Shown here: positions 9,754 to 17,757 of the stretch, piece after piece | How positions within the stretch are numbered: the first letter of the stretch is position 1 | Layout of the letters: the number at the start of each line of letters is the position of its first letter | Origin: Boudabousia marimammalium | Lineage (GTDB): Bacteria; Actinomycetota; Actinomycetes; Actinomycetales; Actinomycetaceae | Direction of reading: 5' to 3' | Assembly (NCBI RefSeq): GCF_001936115.1 | Contig: NZ_MPDM01000003.1 | Span: forward strand, 62,386-126,385 | DNA length: 64,000 nucleotides | Made by a program: the position numbers and the translations under genes | Notes under the pieces: model-generated | The model's input: the letters and a program-made list of their open reading frames with translations, nothing else | Database searches by the model: none | Told to the model about the DNA's origin: nothing

Positions 9754-10851
9754 GTGACTTCACTTGTCGGCGCCTGCGTACCGGATGCATCATCACCTCA
9801 TCTGAGTTGGGTTGCTCCCTCAATCCAGCAAGCCTTCGCGGGCAAGATACAGACAAAACTCGGATCTTTGCACAGCGAGTCAATCATGCTGATTATGATT
9901 GATGGTCTGGGTTTCCGGCTTTTAGAGCAATATCGCGGGCATGCCCGAAACTTATGGGGAATTGCAAAGGATACTGAACCTGGTTACACCTGTGCACCTT
10001 CTACGACGGCTGCCGCAATCACCACAACCCTAACTGGCTATTTGCCGGGCGCAACCAATATGGTTGGTTACAGCGCTTTCATGGAAGGTCGGTATTTTGA
10101 CCTAATCACCTTCAAACAGGCCCCAGAACTGGTGGAGGGATGGCAACCAATGCCTACCCTAGCGGAGTTGCTATCAGCGGATGGAGTGCCTACTCGGGCC
10201 GTGTTGCCGGACGCATATCATAACTCTGGTTTGACTCACGCGGCCTTGCGTGGTGCTGAACTAATTGGCGCGGAGAGTCCGGAGGAACGGGTAGGTAAGC
10301 TATCTCGTCTGCTTTCCGTCCCGGGATTAACGTATGGATACTGGTCCGAGGTTGATCATGCTGGACATTTGTACGGGGTGGGTTCAGACCATTGGATTGC
10401 AGCCTTGGAAGAAACCGACGCGCAGATAGGTGTCCTGATTAGACAAGCGGGTGAGAACCATCGGATTATCATTGTGGCTGACCACGGCATGGTGAATGCG
10501 CCTGTAGAGCAACGAATTGATTTATTGGATCACCCGCAGTTAGCAGAGAATGTTATTACCCTGGCGGGAGAGCCGAGGGCTGTTCATGTGCATACGTTGC
10601 CGGGTGCCGCTGCTTCAGTGCGCGACATTTGGGCCGAATATCTAGATGGAAAAGCTTGGATTCCCAGTTTTGCTGAACTAGCAAATCTCCAAGGCGGTGC
10701 AAGCTCACTGCAGGGCAGCTTTGTCGCCTATGCGAAAGACCAGGTGACGATCGTAGATTCGCGCTGTCAATCATCAGCAATGATTGAGATGCCGGGAGTA
10801 CACGGTTCCCTCACTGAAACGGAGATGCAGGTACCTATCTTGGTTCGCTGA
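9754..10851 (+). CDS. alkaline phosphatase-superfamily phosphodiesterase/nucleotide pyrophosphatase
   Basis: A 365-residue metal-dependent hydrolase of the alkaline phosphatase superfamily (phosphodiesterase/NPP branch). Metal and nucleophile motifs are visible: IMLIMIDGLG with Asp50, the nucleophile Thr/Ser in CAPSTTAAAITTT (~80-92), SEVDHAGHLYG (~200), and VADHGMVN (~240). It has no signal peptide, so it is probably cytoplasmic. It starts with GTG immediately after the DUF5998 stop, with GGTGG in the preceding codons as possible ribosome-binding site. The pairing with DUF5998 is conserved in actinobacteria; the substrate is unknown. It converges on sepH. Confidence 0.85.
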   Translation: MTSLVGACVPDASSPHLSWVAPSIQQAFAGKIQTKLGSLHSESIMLIMIDGLGFRLLEQYRGHARNLWGIAKDTEPGYTCAPSTTAAAITTTLTGYLPGATNMVGYSAFMEGRYFDLITFKQAPELVEGWQPMPTLAELLSADGVPTRAVLPDAYHNSGLTHAALRGAELIGAESPEERVGKLSRLLSVPGLTYGYWSEVDHAGHLYGVGSDHWIAALEETDAQIGVLIRQAGENHRIIIVADHGMVNAPVEQRIDLLDHPQLAENVITLAGEPRAVHVHTLPGAAASVRDIWAEYLDGKAWIPSFAELANLQGGASSLQGSFVAYAKDQVTIVDSRCQSSAMIEMPGVHGSLTETEMQVPILVR

Positions 10852-10877
10852 AGAAGCCGAGGGTGATTCGGGTGCGG

Positions 10878-11894
10878 CTAGTCGCTCTTGGTACCGAAAA
10901 TAATCTCGTCCCAGCCTGGCACGGACTTGCGAGATTTCTTAGTCCGTTTTATTCCCGCTTTGTCTCTGACTGGAGGCATCCCCGGCAATAAGCCGGAATC
11001 GGATGTGAGTTCTTCTGTGTCGTCGATAGGTGAAATTGGTGTAGCTGGCTGAGCGGTTTCGTCTTCGCTATTTGGATGTGCATCTGGTTCTGAGAAGGCA
11101 TCGGAGAGATCAATCAAATCGCCGAGTTCTGATTCGTCAGCGGAGATGAGCTCTGCCTCGTTCTCATAGTCGATGTCAACCCGCCTGCCTCTCCGTGCAG
11201 CGAGACTGTCCAACAGTGTTAGGGTTCTTTCTGATGGGCCCGTTGCAGTGGGTTTTGCCGGCGTGGTGGGTGTTTGGGAGAGTTCTCTCCGGGGAAGGGG
11301 GGTGACCACTGGGGAAGGTTGAACCGGAGCAGATGCGGTGGTCTCGGTAAGCCAGTGAGCCTCTTCATCTAGTGCCACAAGATTGGAAGTTTTGACGTCA
11401 AATCTCCAAGAGGCATGGAGCTCTTTGGCTGAAAGTGCGAAGCTAATCTGTACGACCCATGGGTCGTCTTCATTTCTAGTTGCATCCCACTCAATGGAGT
11501 CTGGTGATACCCCACGGGTGGCAAGGCGGTCGATTACTAGGTCTCCTAAAGTGGGAGCTTGCGGATCGCCATGCAGATGCGCATTCTTGGCGCGGGAGGC
11601 AATAAAAGCGCGCTCGGAAAGTACCGCATGCTCAAAGCGTGAAACCGTACCCTTGTCGACGTGGTAGGCTGCGGCAATTTCTCCCGGGGTAGCGCCGGCG
11701 CGAATCAAACGCTGGATTTCGCGGGGACTTAGGCTCTCAGAGGCGTGGGCTAACGCACCCACAAGTTTACGGTCTGAGCGAACTAATGCGCGCAACTGTT
11801 CGTCTATCGCGACACTATAACGCGCCCCCTCTTCATCAGTGAAGACGATGTGCTGACCGTCGCTATGTAAGCCCAACAGCTCTAGTTCCCGCAT
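10878..11894 (-). CDS. sepH: septation protein SepH (DUF3071)
   Basis: Cell-division protein of actinobacteria that binds FtsZ and stimulates its assembly (known for the Streptomyces and mycobacterial family). The N-terminal DUF3071 domain (1-~165) begins MRELELLGLHSDG and holds a helix-turn-helix-like core around 58-95 (SPREIQRLIRAGATPGEIAA). The remainder is Pro/Thr/acidic and probably disordered, ending in a basic patch (GIKRTKKSRKS) and a conserved tail, GWDEIIFGTK. The start has a strong GGAGGAATT ribosome-binding site. It is transcribed divergently from the DUF4193 gene, as in related genomes. Confidence 0.9.
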   Translation of the reverse strand: MRELELLGLHSDGQHIVFTDEEGARYSVAIDEQLRALVRSDRKLVGALAHASESLSPREIQRLIRAGATPGEIAAAYHVDKGTVSRFEHAVLSERAFIASRAKNAHLHGDPQAPTLGDLVIDRLATRGVSPDSIEWDATRNEDDPWVVQISFALSAKELHASWRFDVKTSNLVALDEEAHWLTETTASAPVQPSPVVTPLPRRELSQTPTTPAKPTATGPSERTLTLLDSLAARRGRRVDIDYENEAELISADESELGDLIDLSDAFSEPDAHPNSEDETAQPATPISPIDDTEELTSDSGLLPGMPPVRDKAGIKRTKKSRKSVPGWDEIIFGTKSD

Positions 11895-11983
11895 AATTCC
11901 TCCATTTCACCCTTAGCGTGCCACGAATTAGCCTCCAAATGAGTTTGTTTGTCCGGAGTGTTGTATTTCTGCTGGTAGGAAAG

Positions 11984-12015
11984 GAGCGAGGTTTTGCCAT
12001 TGCAAAACCTCGCTC
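11984..12015. repeat. perfect 14-bp inverted repeat overlapping the DUF4193 promoter
   Basis: GAGCGAGGTTTTGC and GCAAAACCTCGCTC are exact inverse complements separated by four bases. The repeat lies between two divergent genes, so it is unlikely to be an ordinary terminator. The right arm covers most of the -35 and spacer of the promoter at 12000-12028, which suits an operator. Confidence 0.7.
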
Positions 12016-12028
12016 GCGTGGCTATTAT
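12000..12028 (+). promoter_or_regulatory. candidate promoter of the DUF4193 gene
   Basis: TTGCAA (12000-12005) and TATTAT (12023-12028) are separated by 17 bases, one of the best sigma-70-like matches in the window. The predicted transcript would start near 12035 and carry a ~40-base leader ending in a GAGGAAGA ribosome-binding site before ATG 12077. Confidence 0.6.
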
Positions 12029-12076
12029 GCGTAGGACATTGAATGAACTTAAGTCTAACGAGGGAGAGGAAGACTT

Positions 12077-12382
12077 ATGGCCACCGACTATGATGCTCCA
12101 AGGAAGAACGAAGATGAAGGTTCTGAGGACTCTATCGAAGAACTAAAATCAAGGCGAACCGATGTAGGTTCAAACGCCGTCGATGAGGATGAAGCTGAAG
12201 CAGCAGAAGGATTCGAATTGCCCGGAGCGGACTTATCTGCCGAAGAACTGGCAGTTGAAGTTATTCCCGCGCAAGACGATGAGTTCACCTGTTCGGAGTG
12301 CTTCCTCGTCCATCACCGCTCCCAACTAGCTGCGGTGAATGACGGTCTGCCGGTTTGCTCTGAGTGTGCTGAATCTCTTTAG
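12077..12382 (+). CDS. DUF4193 family zinc-ribbon protein
   Basis: A 101-residue acidic protein (orthologue of the Rv2699c family by recognition and position). The N-terminal ~70 residues are Glu/Asp-rich and probably disordered; the C-terminus is a Cys4 zinc ribbon, with FTCSECF near 74 and PVCSECAESL at the end. Function unknown; small zinc ribbons of this type often bind RNA polymerase or other nucleic-acid machinery, but that is inference. It has its own promoter with an inverted repeat and is probably the first gene of the block that continues with DUF3710. Confidence 0.87.
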   Translation: MATDYDAPRKNEDEGSEDSIEELKSRRTDVGSNAVDEDEAEAAEGFELPGADLSAEELAVEVIPAQDDEFTCSECFLVHHRSQLAAVNDGLPVCSECAESL

Positions 12383-12439
12383 ACTGTCCTTCCCTCTCAG
12401 TGGTGTAATCTGGGTGCAGAAGCAAACGAGGTGACTGGT

Positions 12440-13138
12440 ATGGGTATTTTCTCCCGAAAGAGGAGGGGAAATCGCGAATCCGCTGATTTATCTTCCTCAC
12501 AGCTAGATAGTGTTGACTTGGCAACGGGGAAAGACCCTGAGGATAGCCAGATTACGGCCGACGATGACTCGATTGTTTTATCTCCCAGGTCATCCGATGC
12601 GGGACCGCTTGATGCGGAGTCTCTATCTGAATTACCTACTGATGGGTATGCAGATCTTGGGATTGTGCGCTTCCATCCTGTGTCTGGCATGCAGATGAAT
12701 ATGCCGCAAAATCAGGAGCCCTATTCTCCTTTGACTTTTATCATCGCGAATGCCGCCTTGCAGGTAACAGTGTTTGCCTGCCCGAAAGGGGAGGACGGCC
12801 GTTTGAAGCGCTATGAGGATATTACCCAAGCTTATGAAGGAAGCGACTCTACCGTGACCCAGGTTGAGACTCGTTACGGGACCGAGCTCCACGTCAGCAC
12901 GCCGGTCACCGCTCCAGACGGCAGGGCAGGGGTCGGCGTCGTCAGGATTTTACTGGTGGGCGGTCACCGCTGGGTGGCTCAACTGGTGATTCACGGAGCA
13001 GCTGTTGATTTAGACTCCGCGGCGGCAAAACTCATTGACGACTTTATTGACTCATTGATTATCGTGCGGGGGAGTAACCCGGCCGCACCCTACAGCATTC
13101 TTTTGCCGCAAAATCCTGCTGAGTTTCAACAGGTGTAA
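12440..13138 (+). CDS. DUF3710 family protein
   Basis: A 232-residue protein of the actinobacterial DUF3710 family (Rv2696c-like). It begins MGIFSRKRR, a basic N-terminus, followed by a charged linker, then a compact domain from about residue 60 (GIVRFHPVSGMQMNMP) to the end (SILLPQNPAEFQ). I place the start at ATG 12440 rather than the in-frame GTG nine bases earlier because GAGGTG then sits six bases upstream. No catalytic motif is recognised. Five bases separate it from the OB-fold gene, in the same operon. Confidence 0.85.
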   Translation: MGIFSRKRRGNRESADLSSSQLDSVDLATGKDPEDSQITADDDSIVLSPRSSDAGPLDAESLSELPTDGYADLGIVRFHPVSGMQMNMPQNQEPYSPLTFIIANAALQVTVFACPKGEDGRLKRYEDITQAYEGSDSTVTQVETRYGTELHVSTPVTAPDGRAGVGVVRILLVGGHRWVAQLVIHGAAVDLDSAAAKLIDDFIDSLIIVRGSNPAAPYSILLPQNPAEFQQV

Positions 13139-13143
13139 CTGAG

Positions 13144-13539
13144 ATGTTTACTAGCCTTCGAGCTGCGGTGGCACGCATGCTGATTCGCATCAGAAATCTG
13201 AAGCGAAGTCCGCAACCCTCCGAAAATGGTGAGACCGTAGCGAGTCCCCCTGAGACAACCGCCATAGCTGATGCTGTTTCGAGGGAGCGAGTGATTCTGG
13301 CGGGAGTGATTCAATCTGTCACCTTTCATCCGGCAGAACAATCCGTTGGTATGACTGCAGTTATGGCCGACGGAACTGGTTCAGTTGTTTTGCTGTGGCT
13401 GGGTAAGAAGCACCCTCCGGGAATCGTTCCGGGTGCACAGGTACGTGTTGAGGGAATGCTCTCTAAGGCCGAGGGGGCACTCACTCTGATTAATCCGCGG
13501 TATGACCTGTTGGTCCCGCGACTGCTTATCGAGGATTGA
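13144..13539 (+). CDS. OB-fold nucleic-acid-binding domain protein
   Basis: A 131-residue protein with a basic N-terminus (about 35 residues) and an OB-fold running from ERVILAGVIQSVTF to the C-terminus, resembling the anticodon-binding/RecG-type OB fold. This is the Rv2694c-type protein by position between DUF3710 and DUF3159. It probably binds nucleic acid, but the target is unknown. It lies five bases after DUF3710 and seven bases before the DUF3159 start, so it is part of the same transcript. Confidence 0.82.
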   Translation: MFTSLRAAVARMLIRIRNLKRSPQPSENGETVASPPETTAIADAVSRERVILAGVIQSVTFHPAEQSVGMTAVMADGTGSVVLLWLGKKHPPGIVPGAQVRVEGMLSKAEGALTLINPRYDLLVPRLLIED

Positions 13540-13546
13540 GATAGAT

Positions 13547-14209
13547 ATGTCGGCAGCGCCAAAACAGTTAGGTAAGCAGTTAACTGAAGAAGAATTCTCA
13601 TTTCAGGCTGCTCTTGGTGGTCCGCGTGGATTTGCGGAAGCTACAGCGCCGGGGCTGGGCTTTTTGGTCGTATTCTTAATCTCTTCGTCATTGCTGTGGT
13701 CCCTTGTGGTTGCTTTGGGAATCGGAGCAGTGTTGGCTGTAGTTCGTCTGATTGACCGAACAGCTCTCACCCAAGTGACCGCGGGTTTCGCCGGTGTCGC
13801 GATATCTGCTCTTTGGGCGTGGAAGAGCGGGAGAGGTAGTGACTTCTTCGCGCTTGGCTTGGTAACCAATCTGGTGCTTGCTGTGATATTTTTGTTGCTC
13901 TTGATAGTTCGTCAAGACCCGATCGGCTTAATCCTGGCAGGTACGGAAAACCTTCCTCGTGGCTGGCGTACTCGTCCTGAGTATCATAAGCTCAATCGCG
14001 CCTGTGTTAGATCCACTTGGCTATGGGTAGCACTGTGTGCGGCTAGATTGCTAGTGCAAGCGCCACTGTGGTGGGCAGGGTCAGTAGTCTGGCTGGGAAC
14101 TGCCCGTTTACTGATGGGACTTCCTCTATTCGCCTTGGTCGCATGGTTGATGTGGATGATGGTTTCAAGCGCACTGACCGAGGTGAAAATGCGGGCTACT
14201 GCTCAGTGA
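13547..14209 (+). CDS. DUF3159 family integral membrane protein
   Basis: A 220-residue membrane protein. Hydrophobic segments are visible at roughly residues 35-75 (probably two helices), 80-95, 105-130, 155-175 and 185-210. The family (DUF3159, Rv2693c-like) is fixed next to TrkA-type genes in actinobacteria, which suggests a role at the membrane connected with ion homeostasis, but nothing in the sequence proves this. ATG 13547 (MSAAPKQ) follows GAGGA by eleven bases; longer in-frame starts would overlap the OB-fold gene. Its last 14 bases overlap the end of the convergent TrkA gene. Confidence 0.83.
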   Translation: MSAAPKQLGKQLTEEEFSFQAALGGPRGFAEATAPGLGFLVVFLISSSLLWSLVVALGIGAVLAVVRLIDRTALTQVTAGFAGVAISALWAWKSGRGSDFFALGLVTNLVLAVIFLLLLIVRQDPIGLILAGTENLPRGWRTRPEYHKLNRACVRSTWLWVALCAARLLVQAPLWWAGSVVWLGTARLLMGLPLFALVAWLMWMMVSSALTEVKMRATAQ

Positions 14210-14900
14210 TCGTTTCAGGTTCTTCTGCCTGAGGTTCCTCTCCACGTACAAGCTCCGCGACCTGTGCGAGCAGATCTGCTTTCCGAGGGACGAGGAAGAG
14301 AAGTTCGTCCTGCGCGACGATCACCCCGTCGGGGTCAGGACTGATGGGTTTGCCGTCTCGTAGCAAAGCGGAAAGCACTACGGTTGGAGGAAGCTGGACA
14401 TCCCCAATTCTGCGATCAACCAGCTTCGATGTTGATGGGATCACTGCAGCGTGCAAATCTACTCTAGCTTCATGGAAAGTAAAGATACGTACCGGTGTGC
14501 CAACTGATACCGCCTCTTCAACCAGCCCTGTCATGAGACGAGGAGTGGAAACCGGAACGTCGACCCCCCATGTTGCATCAAACATCCACTCATTGACATA
14601 GTTATTGACTCGGGCCACACAACGAGGCACCCCAAACTCGGTCTTCGCTAGCAAGGAAATCACAAGGTTCGACTTATCGTCACCTGTCGCTGCGACCATC
14701 ACGTCGCAATTGGCTACGCCTGCTTCCTTTAAAGCATCAGGGGAACATGCATCTGCCAAGATCCAGTCTGCCTCTGCTACTGAGGCCACTTTGAGCTTGG
14801 AAGGTTTCTTATCAATTAGGGTAACTTCATGCTCATGAGAGAGGAGCTCGCGGGCAATGGAGCGTCCCACAGAGCCGGCACCTGCAATCACTATTTTCAC
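14196..14900 (-). CDS. TrkA-family potassium uptake regulatory protein (CeoC-type)
   Basis: A 234-residue cytoplasmic RCK protein that gates a Trk/Ktr-type K+ channel in response to NAD(H) or nucleotides. The N-terminal Rossmann domain carries IAGAGSVGRSIARELL with the dinucleotide-binding glycines, and an acidic LIDKKP follows strand 2. The C-terminal TrkA_C domain (~145-215) has LLRDGKPISPDPDGVI. It overlaps the upstream trkA-like gene by four bases, so the two are translationally coupled and probably form a heteromeric ring, as proposed for mycobacterial CeoB/CeoC. No membrane K+ channel gene is present in the window. Confidence 0.88.
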   Translation of the reverse strand: MKIVIAGAGSVGRSIARELLSHEHEVTLIDKKPSKLKVASVAEADWILADACSPDALKEAGVANCDVMVAATGDDKSNLVISLLAKTEFGVPRCVARVNNYVNEWMFDATWGVDVPVSTPRLMTGLVEEAVSVGTPVRIFTFHEARVDLHAAVIPSTSKLVDRRIGDVQLPPTVVLSALLRDGKPISPDPDGVIVAQDELLFLVPRKADLLAQVAELVRGEEPQAEEPETITEQ

Positions 14901-15568
14901 GACTCAACTTCTTTCTCAGGTGCGAATTGGAGCGCACGTAAGGCAGCAATCCGGTTCTGTTCTTCTACCGCAAAGAAGGCGGTATCGCCTTCATGGAATA
15001 AGGTGTCGCGGTCTGGCAGTAAAGCTTCTCCTTGCCGGAGAATATAAGCTACCCGACTGGAATAGTTGTCTTCGAACTGTTCCACTAGGCGGCCTGTCCA
15101 GACTTCAGAAACCACTGCTTGGACTAGGGAGACCGAAGATGCGGAATCAGCATGAACTACTTCCAAATGGTCTGGAATCATATAGTGGAGCATTTGTGAA
15201 GTGGTGTATTGCACGGTTCCTACCGTAGGAATTCCAAGACGCTGATACACGCGGGCACGCTCAGGATCATAAATGCGTGCAGCCACACGCTCAATGCCAA
15301 ATGATTCACGAACTACTCGGGCAGCAATAATATTTGAGTTGTCTCCGTTGGACACTGCTGCGAAAGCATAAGCGTCCTCAATTCCGGCTTGCCGCAGGGA
15401 TTCTCGATCAAACCCTACACCGGTCACTCTTCTTCCTGTGAAGTCTGAGGGGAGGCGCCGGAAAGCATCAGAATCGATGTCGATAACCGCCACAGAATGG
15501 CCCATTTTATCTAGTTGTTCTGCCAATGACGCGCCGACGCGTCCAGAACCCATAATTACAAAGTGCAC
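14897..15568 (-). CDS. TrkA-family potassium uptake regulatory protein (CeoB-type)
   Basis: A 223-residue RCK protein and first gene of the two-gene trkA operon. The Rossmann glycines are in IMGSGRVGASLAEQL, followed by VIDIDS at the end of strand 2; a TrkA_C domain occupies ~130-215. It starts with GTG 15568, has no Shine-Dalgarno sequence, and has TAGTCT exactly 12 bases upstream, so it is probably leaderless. It is divergent from the APC permease gene, an arrangement kept in M. tuberculosis (Rv2690c-Rv2692). Confidence 0.88.
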   Translation of the reverse strand: MHFVIMGSGRVGASLAEQLDKMGHSVAVIDIDSDAFRRLPSDFTGRRVTGVGFDRESLRQAGIEDAYAFAAVSNGDNSNIIAARVVRESFGIERVAARIYDPERARVYQRLGIPTVGTVQYTTSQMLHYMIPDHLEVVHADSASSVSLVQAVVSEVWTGRLVEQFEDNYSSRVAYILRQGEALLPDRDTLFHEGDTAFFAVEEQNRIAALRALQFAPEKEVES

Positions 15569-15574
15569 ATAAAG

Positions 15575-15580
15575 AGACTA
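15575..15580 (-). promoter_or_regulatory. candidate -10 element for leaderless trkA operon
   Basis: Read on the minus strand this is TAGTCT followed by six bases and then the GTG start codon, the same geometry as at eight other genes in the window. Confidence 0.35.
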
Positions 15581-15720
15581 CATTACCTAAAACACTGATA
15601 ACAACCGCTCAGAGAAAACTTGCGCAGGAGAACTGGCTAGTGTGTTGAATTGTGATTGACAGCTCGGATTCAGGATAAAATTACCTGAGGAGTTTCCTAA
15701 GTTAGCTCTACAGTCTAAAG

Positions 15721-17757
15721 TTGGTAATTGTGCAGAACACCTTGGCTCGTTTCAAACGCTTTATTTTCGGGCGCCCGTTACAGACGGTCGCTCGTGATAG
15801 GTCCTTGCTTCCTAAACGGATTGCATTACCGGCCTTCGCTTCTGGTGCACTGTCATCAGTAGCCTATGCGCCCGATGAAATTTTGCTGATTCTTTCCCTA
15901 GCTGGATTCGGAGCGACGGTTTACGCACCTTGGGTTGGCCTAGTGGTTGTAGCTGTGCTCACGGTAGTGATTATTTCGTATCGACAAACCGTTTACGCAT
16001 ACCCTTCAGGCGGCGGAGATTATGAGGTTGTTAGTAAGAATCTAGGGCGTAAACCTGCGCTGGTGGTCGCTTCGGCTCTGATTGTGGACTATATGCTGAC
16101 TGTGGCAGTATCGGTTGCTGCCGCATCGCGATACCTGGGGATTGTTTTCCCTCTCTTTGCTAACCACAAGGTGCTGGTTGCGGTATCCGTCGTCGTCTTG
16201 CTCACCTTGCTGCATATGCGAGGGATGCGGCAAACTGGCAGAGGCGCAGCGCTTCCTACCTACTTGTTCATGTTGGTGATTGGCTCGCTTGCGGTTGCAG
16301 GTTTGGTGAAAGAAGCCTGGGGAACCCTCGGAATCGCTCCAAGCGCTACCTATGACATCATTGCGACAGACCATTTTCAAGGTGGATTGACCGGACTGGC
16401 AGGCGCGTTCTTAATTCTTCGCGCTTTCTCTTCTGGTTGTGTTGCTTTAACGGGTGTGGAGACGATCGCGAATAATGTCCCCTCTTTCCGTAAACCCAAG
16501 GCGCAAAATGCGGCGGCGACTCTGGCTGTACTAGGTGTGGTTTCTGGGCTATTGCTGTTTTCGGTGGTGCATCTAGCCAGTGCCACCAAGATTCGCTATG
16601 TTGAAGATCCCTCCACTCAGATGCAGCTGCATGGCGCCCCAGTACCCGAAGGTACTGTGGTCGGGCCGGTCATTATTCAGCTTACCCGTGTCATTTTTGA
16701 TGCAAATAACATAATCATCGGTATTGTCGGACTGGTAACTGCGCTTATTTTGGTTACTGCAGCTAACTCAGCAGTGAAAGGTTTTCCGGCGCTAATCTCT
16801 GTCCTAGCTAAAGACGGATTCCTCCCGAGACAGTTCTATACCCGCGGCGACAAGTTTTCATACTCAAACGGCATTTTGCTGCTAACTGTTCCCACGGTGG
16901 TACTGATTGTACTTATGCAGGCCTCTGTCACCGGTCTGATTCAGCTTTATATCATCGGGGTTTTCCTCTCTTTTACGCTGTCACAGCTGGGCATGATTAG
17001 GCATTGGGATAACGCCCTGAAGACTGAAATCGACGCCGATTTGCGCCGGAGATACCGTCATTCACGCAGAATTAACATGATTGGCGGCATTCTTACCACT
17101 GTTGTGGTAGCAGTTGTGTTTATCGCGAAGTTCACTCATGGCGCCTGGCTGGCAGTGCTACTGATGGCAGCTTTCTTCACGTTGATGCTGGCGATTTCAA
17201 ATCACTATACTTCGGTCCGTGCCGAACTTGATGTTCCCAATTTATCCGCCGCGAGAGTTCTGCCGACACGTGTTCACGCGGTAATCTTGGTATCGAAACT
17301 GGACCGACCTTCAATGCGTGCGATTTCATACGCTCGTGCCACGAACCCCACCAGTGCGGAGATTCTCTCTGTTGTGTTCGATGAAGAGCATGTAGAGACA
17401 CTGAAGGCGCAATGGGAAAAGAGCGGACTTCCTGTCCCATTGACTTTCGTGGATGCTCCCTATCGTGATGTAACTGTTCCCATTATGAAACATATTCGCG
17501 GATGGAGACGTCGTAATCCTGGTGAATTAGTCGTGGTTTATTTGCCTGAGTACCTAGTGCAACATTGGTGGCAGGGGCTACTACATAACCACACTGTACT
17601 AAGGCTTAAGACCACATTATTGTTTACCCCCGGTGTCGTAGTCGCCGCCGTGCCTTGGCAATTGGGCAATGAGCATAAGGCAACTTCTTTGGTGCGCGTA
17701 GTTAGCGAAGACCCGGTTGATGGAGATAAATCTTTAGGGGAGAAGAGGGGCTCATGA
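15721..17757 (+). CDS. APC-superfamily amino acid permease
   Basis: A 678-residue polytopic membrane transporter. Around 12 hydrophobic helices fill residues ~35-480, with the APC signature region PAFASGALSSVAYAPDE at the first helix; a ~190-residue soluble C-terminal domain (from about HAVILVSKLDRPS) follows, as in the Rv2690c-type family. This family is annotated as amino acid permease, but some members with C-terminal soluble domains transport K+, which the neighbouring TrkA genes make worth considering. The start is TTG 15721 or, nine bases later, GTG 15730; neither has a clear ribosome-binding site. It overlaps the methyltransferase gene by four bases. Confidence 0.85.
   Translation: MVIVQNTLARFKRFIFGRPLQTVARDRSLLPKRIALPAFASGALSSVAYAPDEILLILSLAGFGATVYAPWVGLVVVAVLTVVIISYRQTVYAYPSGGGDYEVVSKNLGRKPALVVASALIVDYMLTVAVSVAAASRYLGIVFPLFANHKVLVAVSVVVLLTLLHMRGMRQTGRGAALPTYLFMLVIGSLAVAGLVKEAWGTLGIAPSATYDIIATDHFQGGLTGLAGAFLILRAFSSGCVALTGVETIANNVPSFRKPKAQNAAATLAVLGVVSGLLLFSVVHLASATKIRYVEDPSTQMQLHGAPVPEGTVVGPVIIQLTRVIFDANNIIIGIVGLVTALILVTAANSAVKGFPALISVLAKDGFLPRQFYTRGDKFSYSNGILLLTVPTVVLIVLMQASVTGLIQLYIIGVFLSFTLSQLGMIRHWDNALKTEIDADLRRRYRHSRRINMIGGILTTVVVAVVFIAKFTHGAWLAVLLMAAFFTLMLAISNHYTSVRAELDVPNLSAARVLPTRVHAVILVSKLDRPSMRAISYARATNPTSAEILSVVFDEEHVETLKAQWEKSGLPVPLTFVDAPYRDVTVPIMKHIRGWRRRNPGELVVVYLPEYLVQHWWQGLLHNHTVLRLKTTLLFTPGVVVAAVPWQLGNEHKATSLVRVVSEDPVDGDKSLGEKRGS

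Noticed and set aside
15569-15720. c-di-AMP (ydaO-type) riboswitch before the permease
   Set aside because: The gap is only about 150 bases and shared with a divergent gene. I see none of the conserved core motifs.
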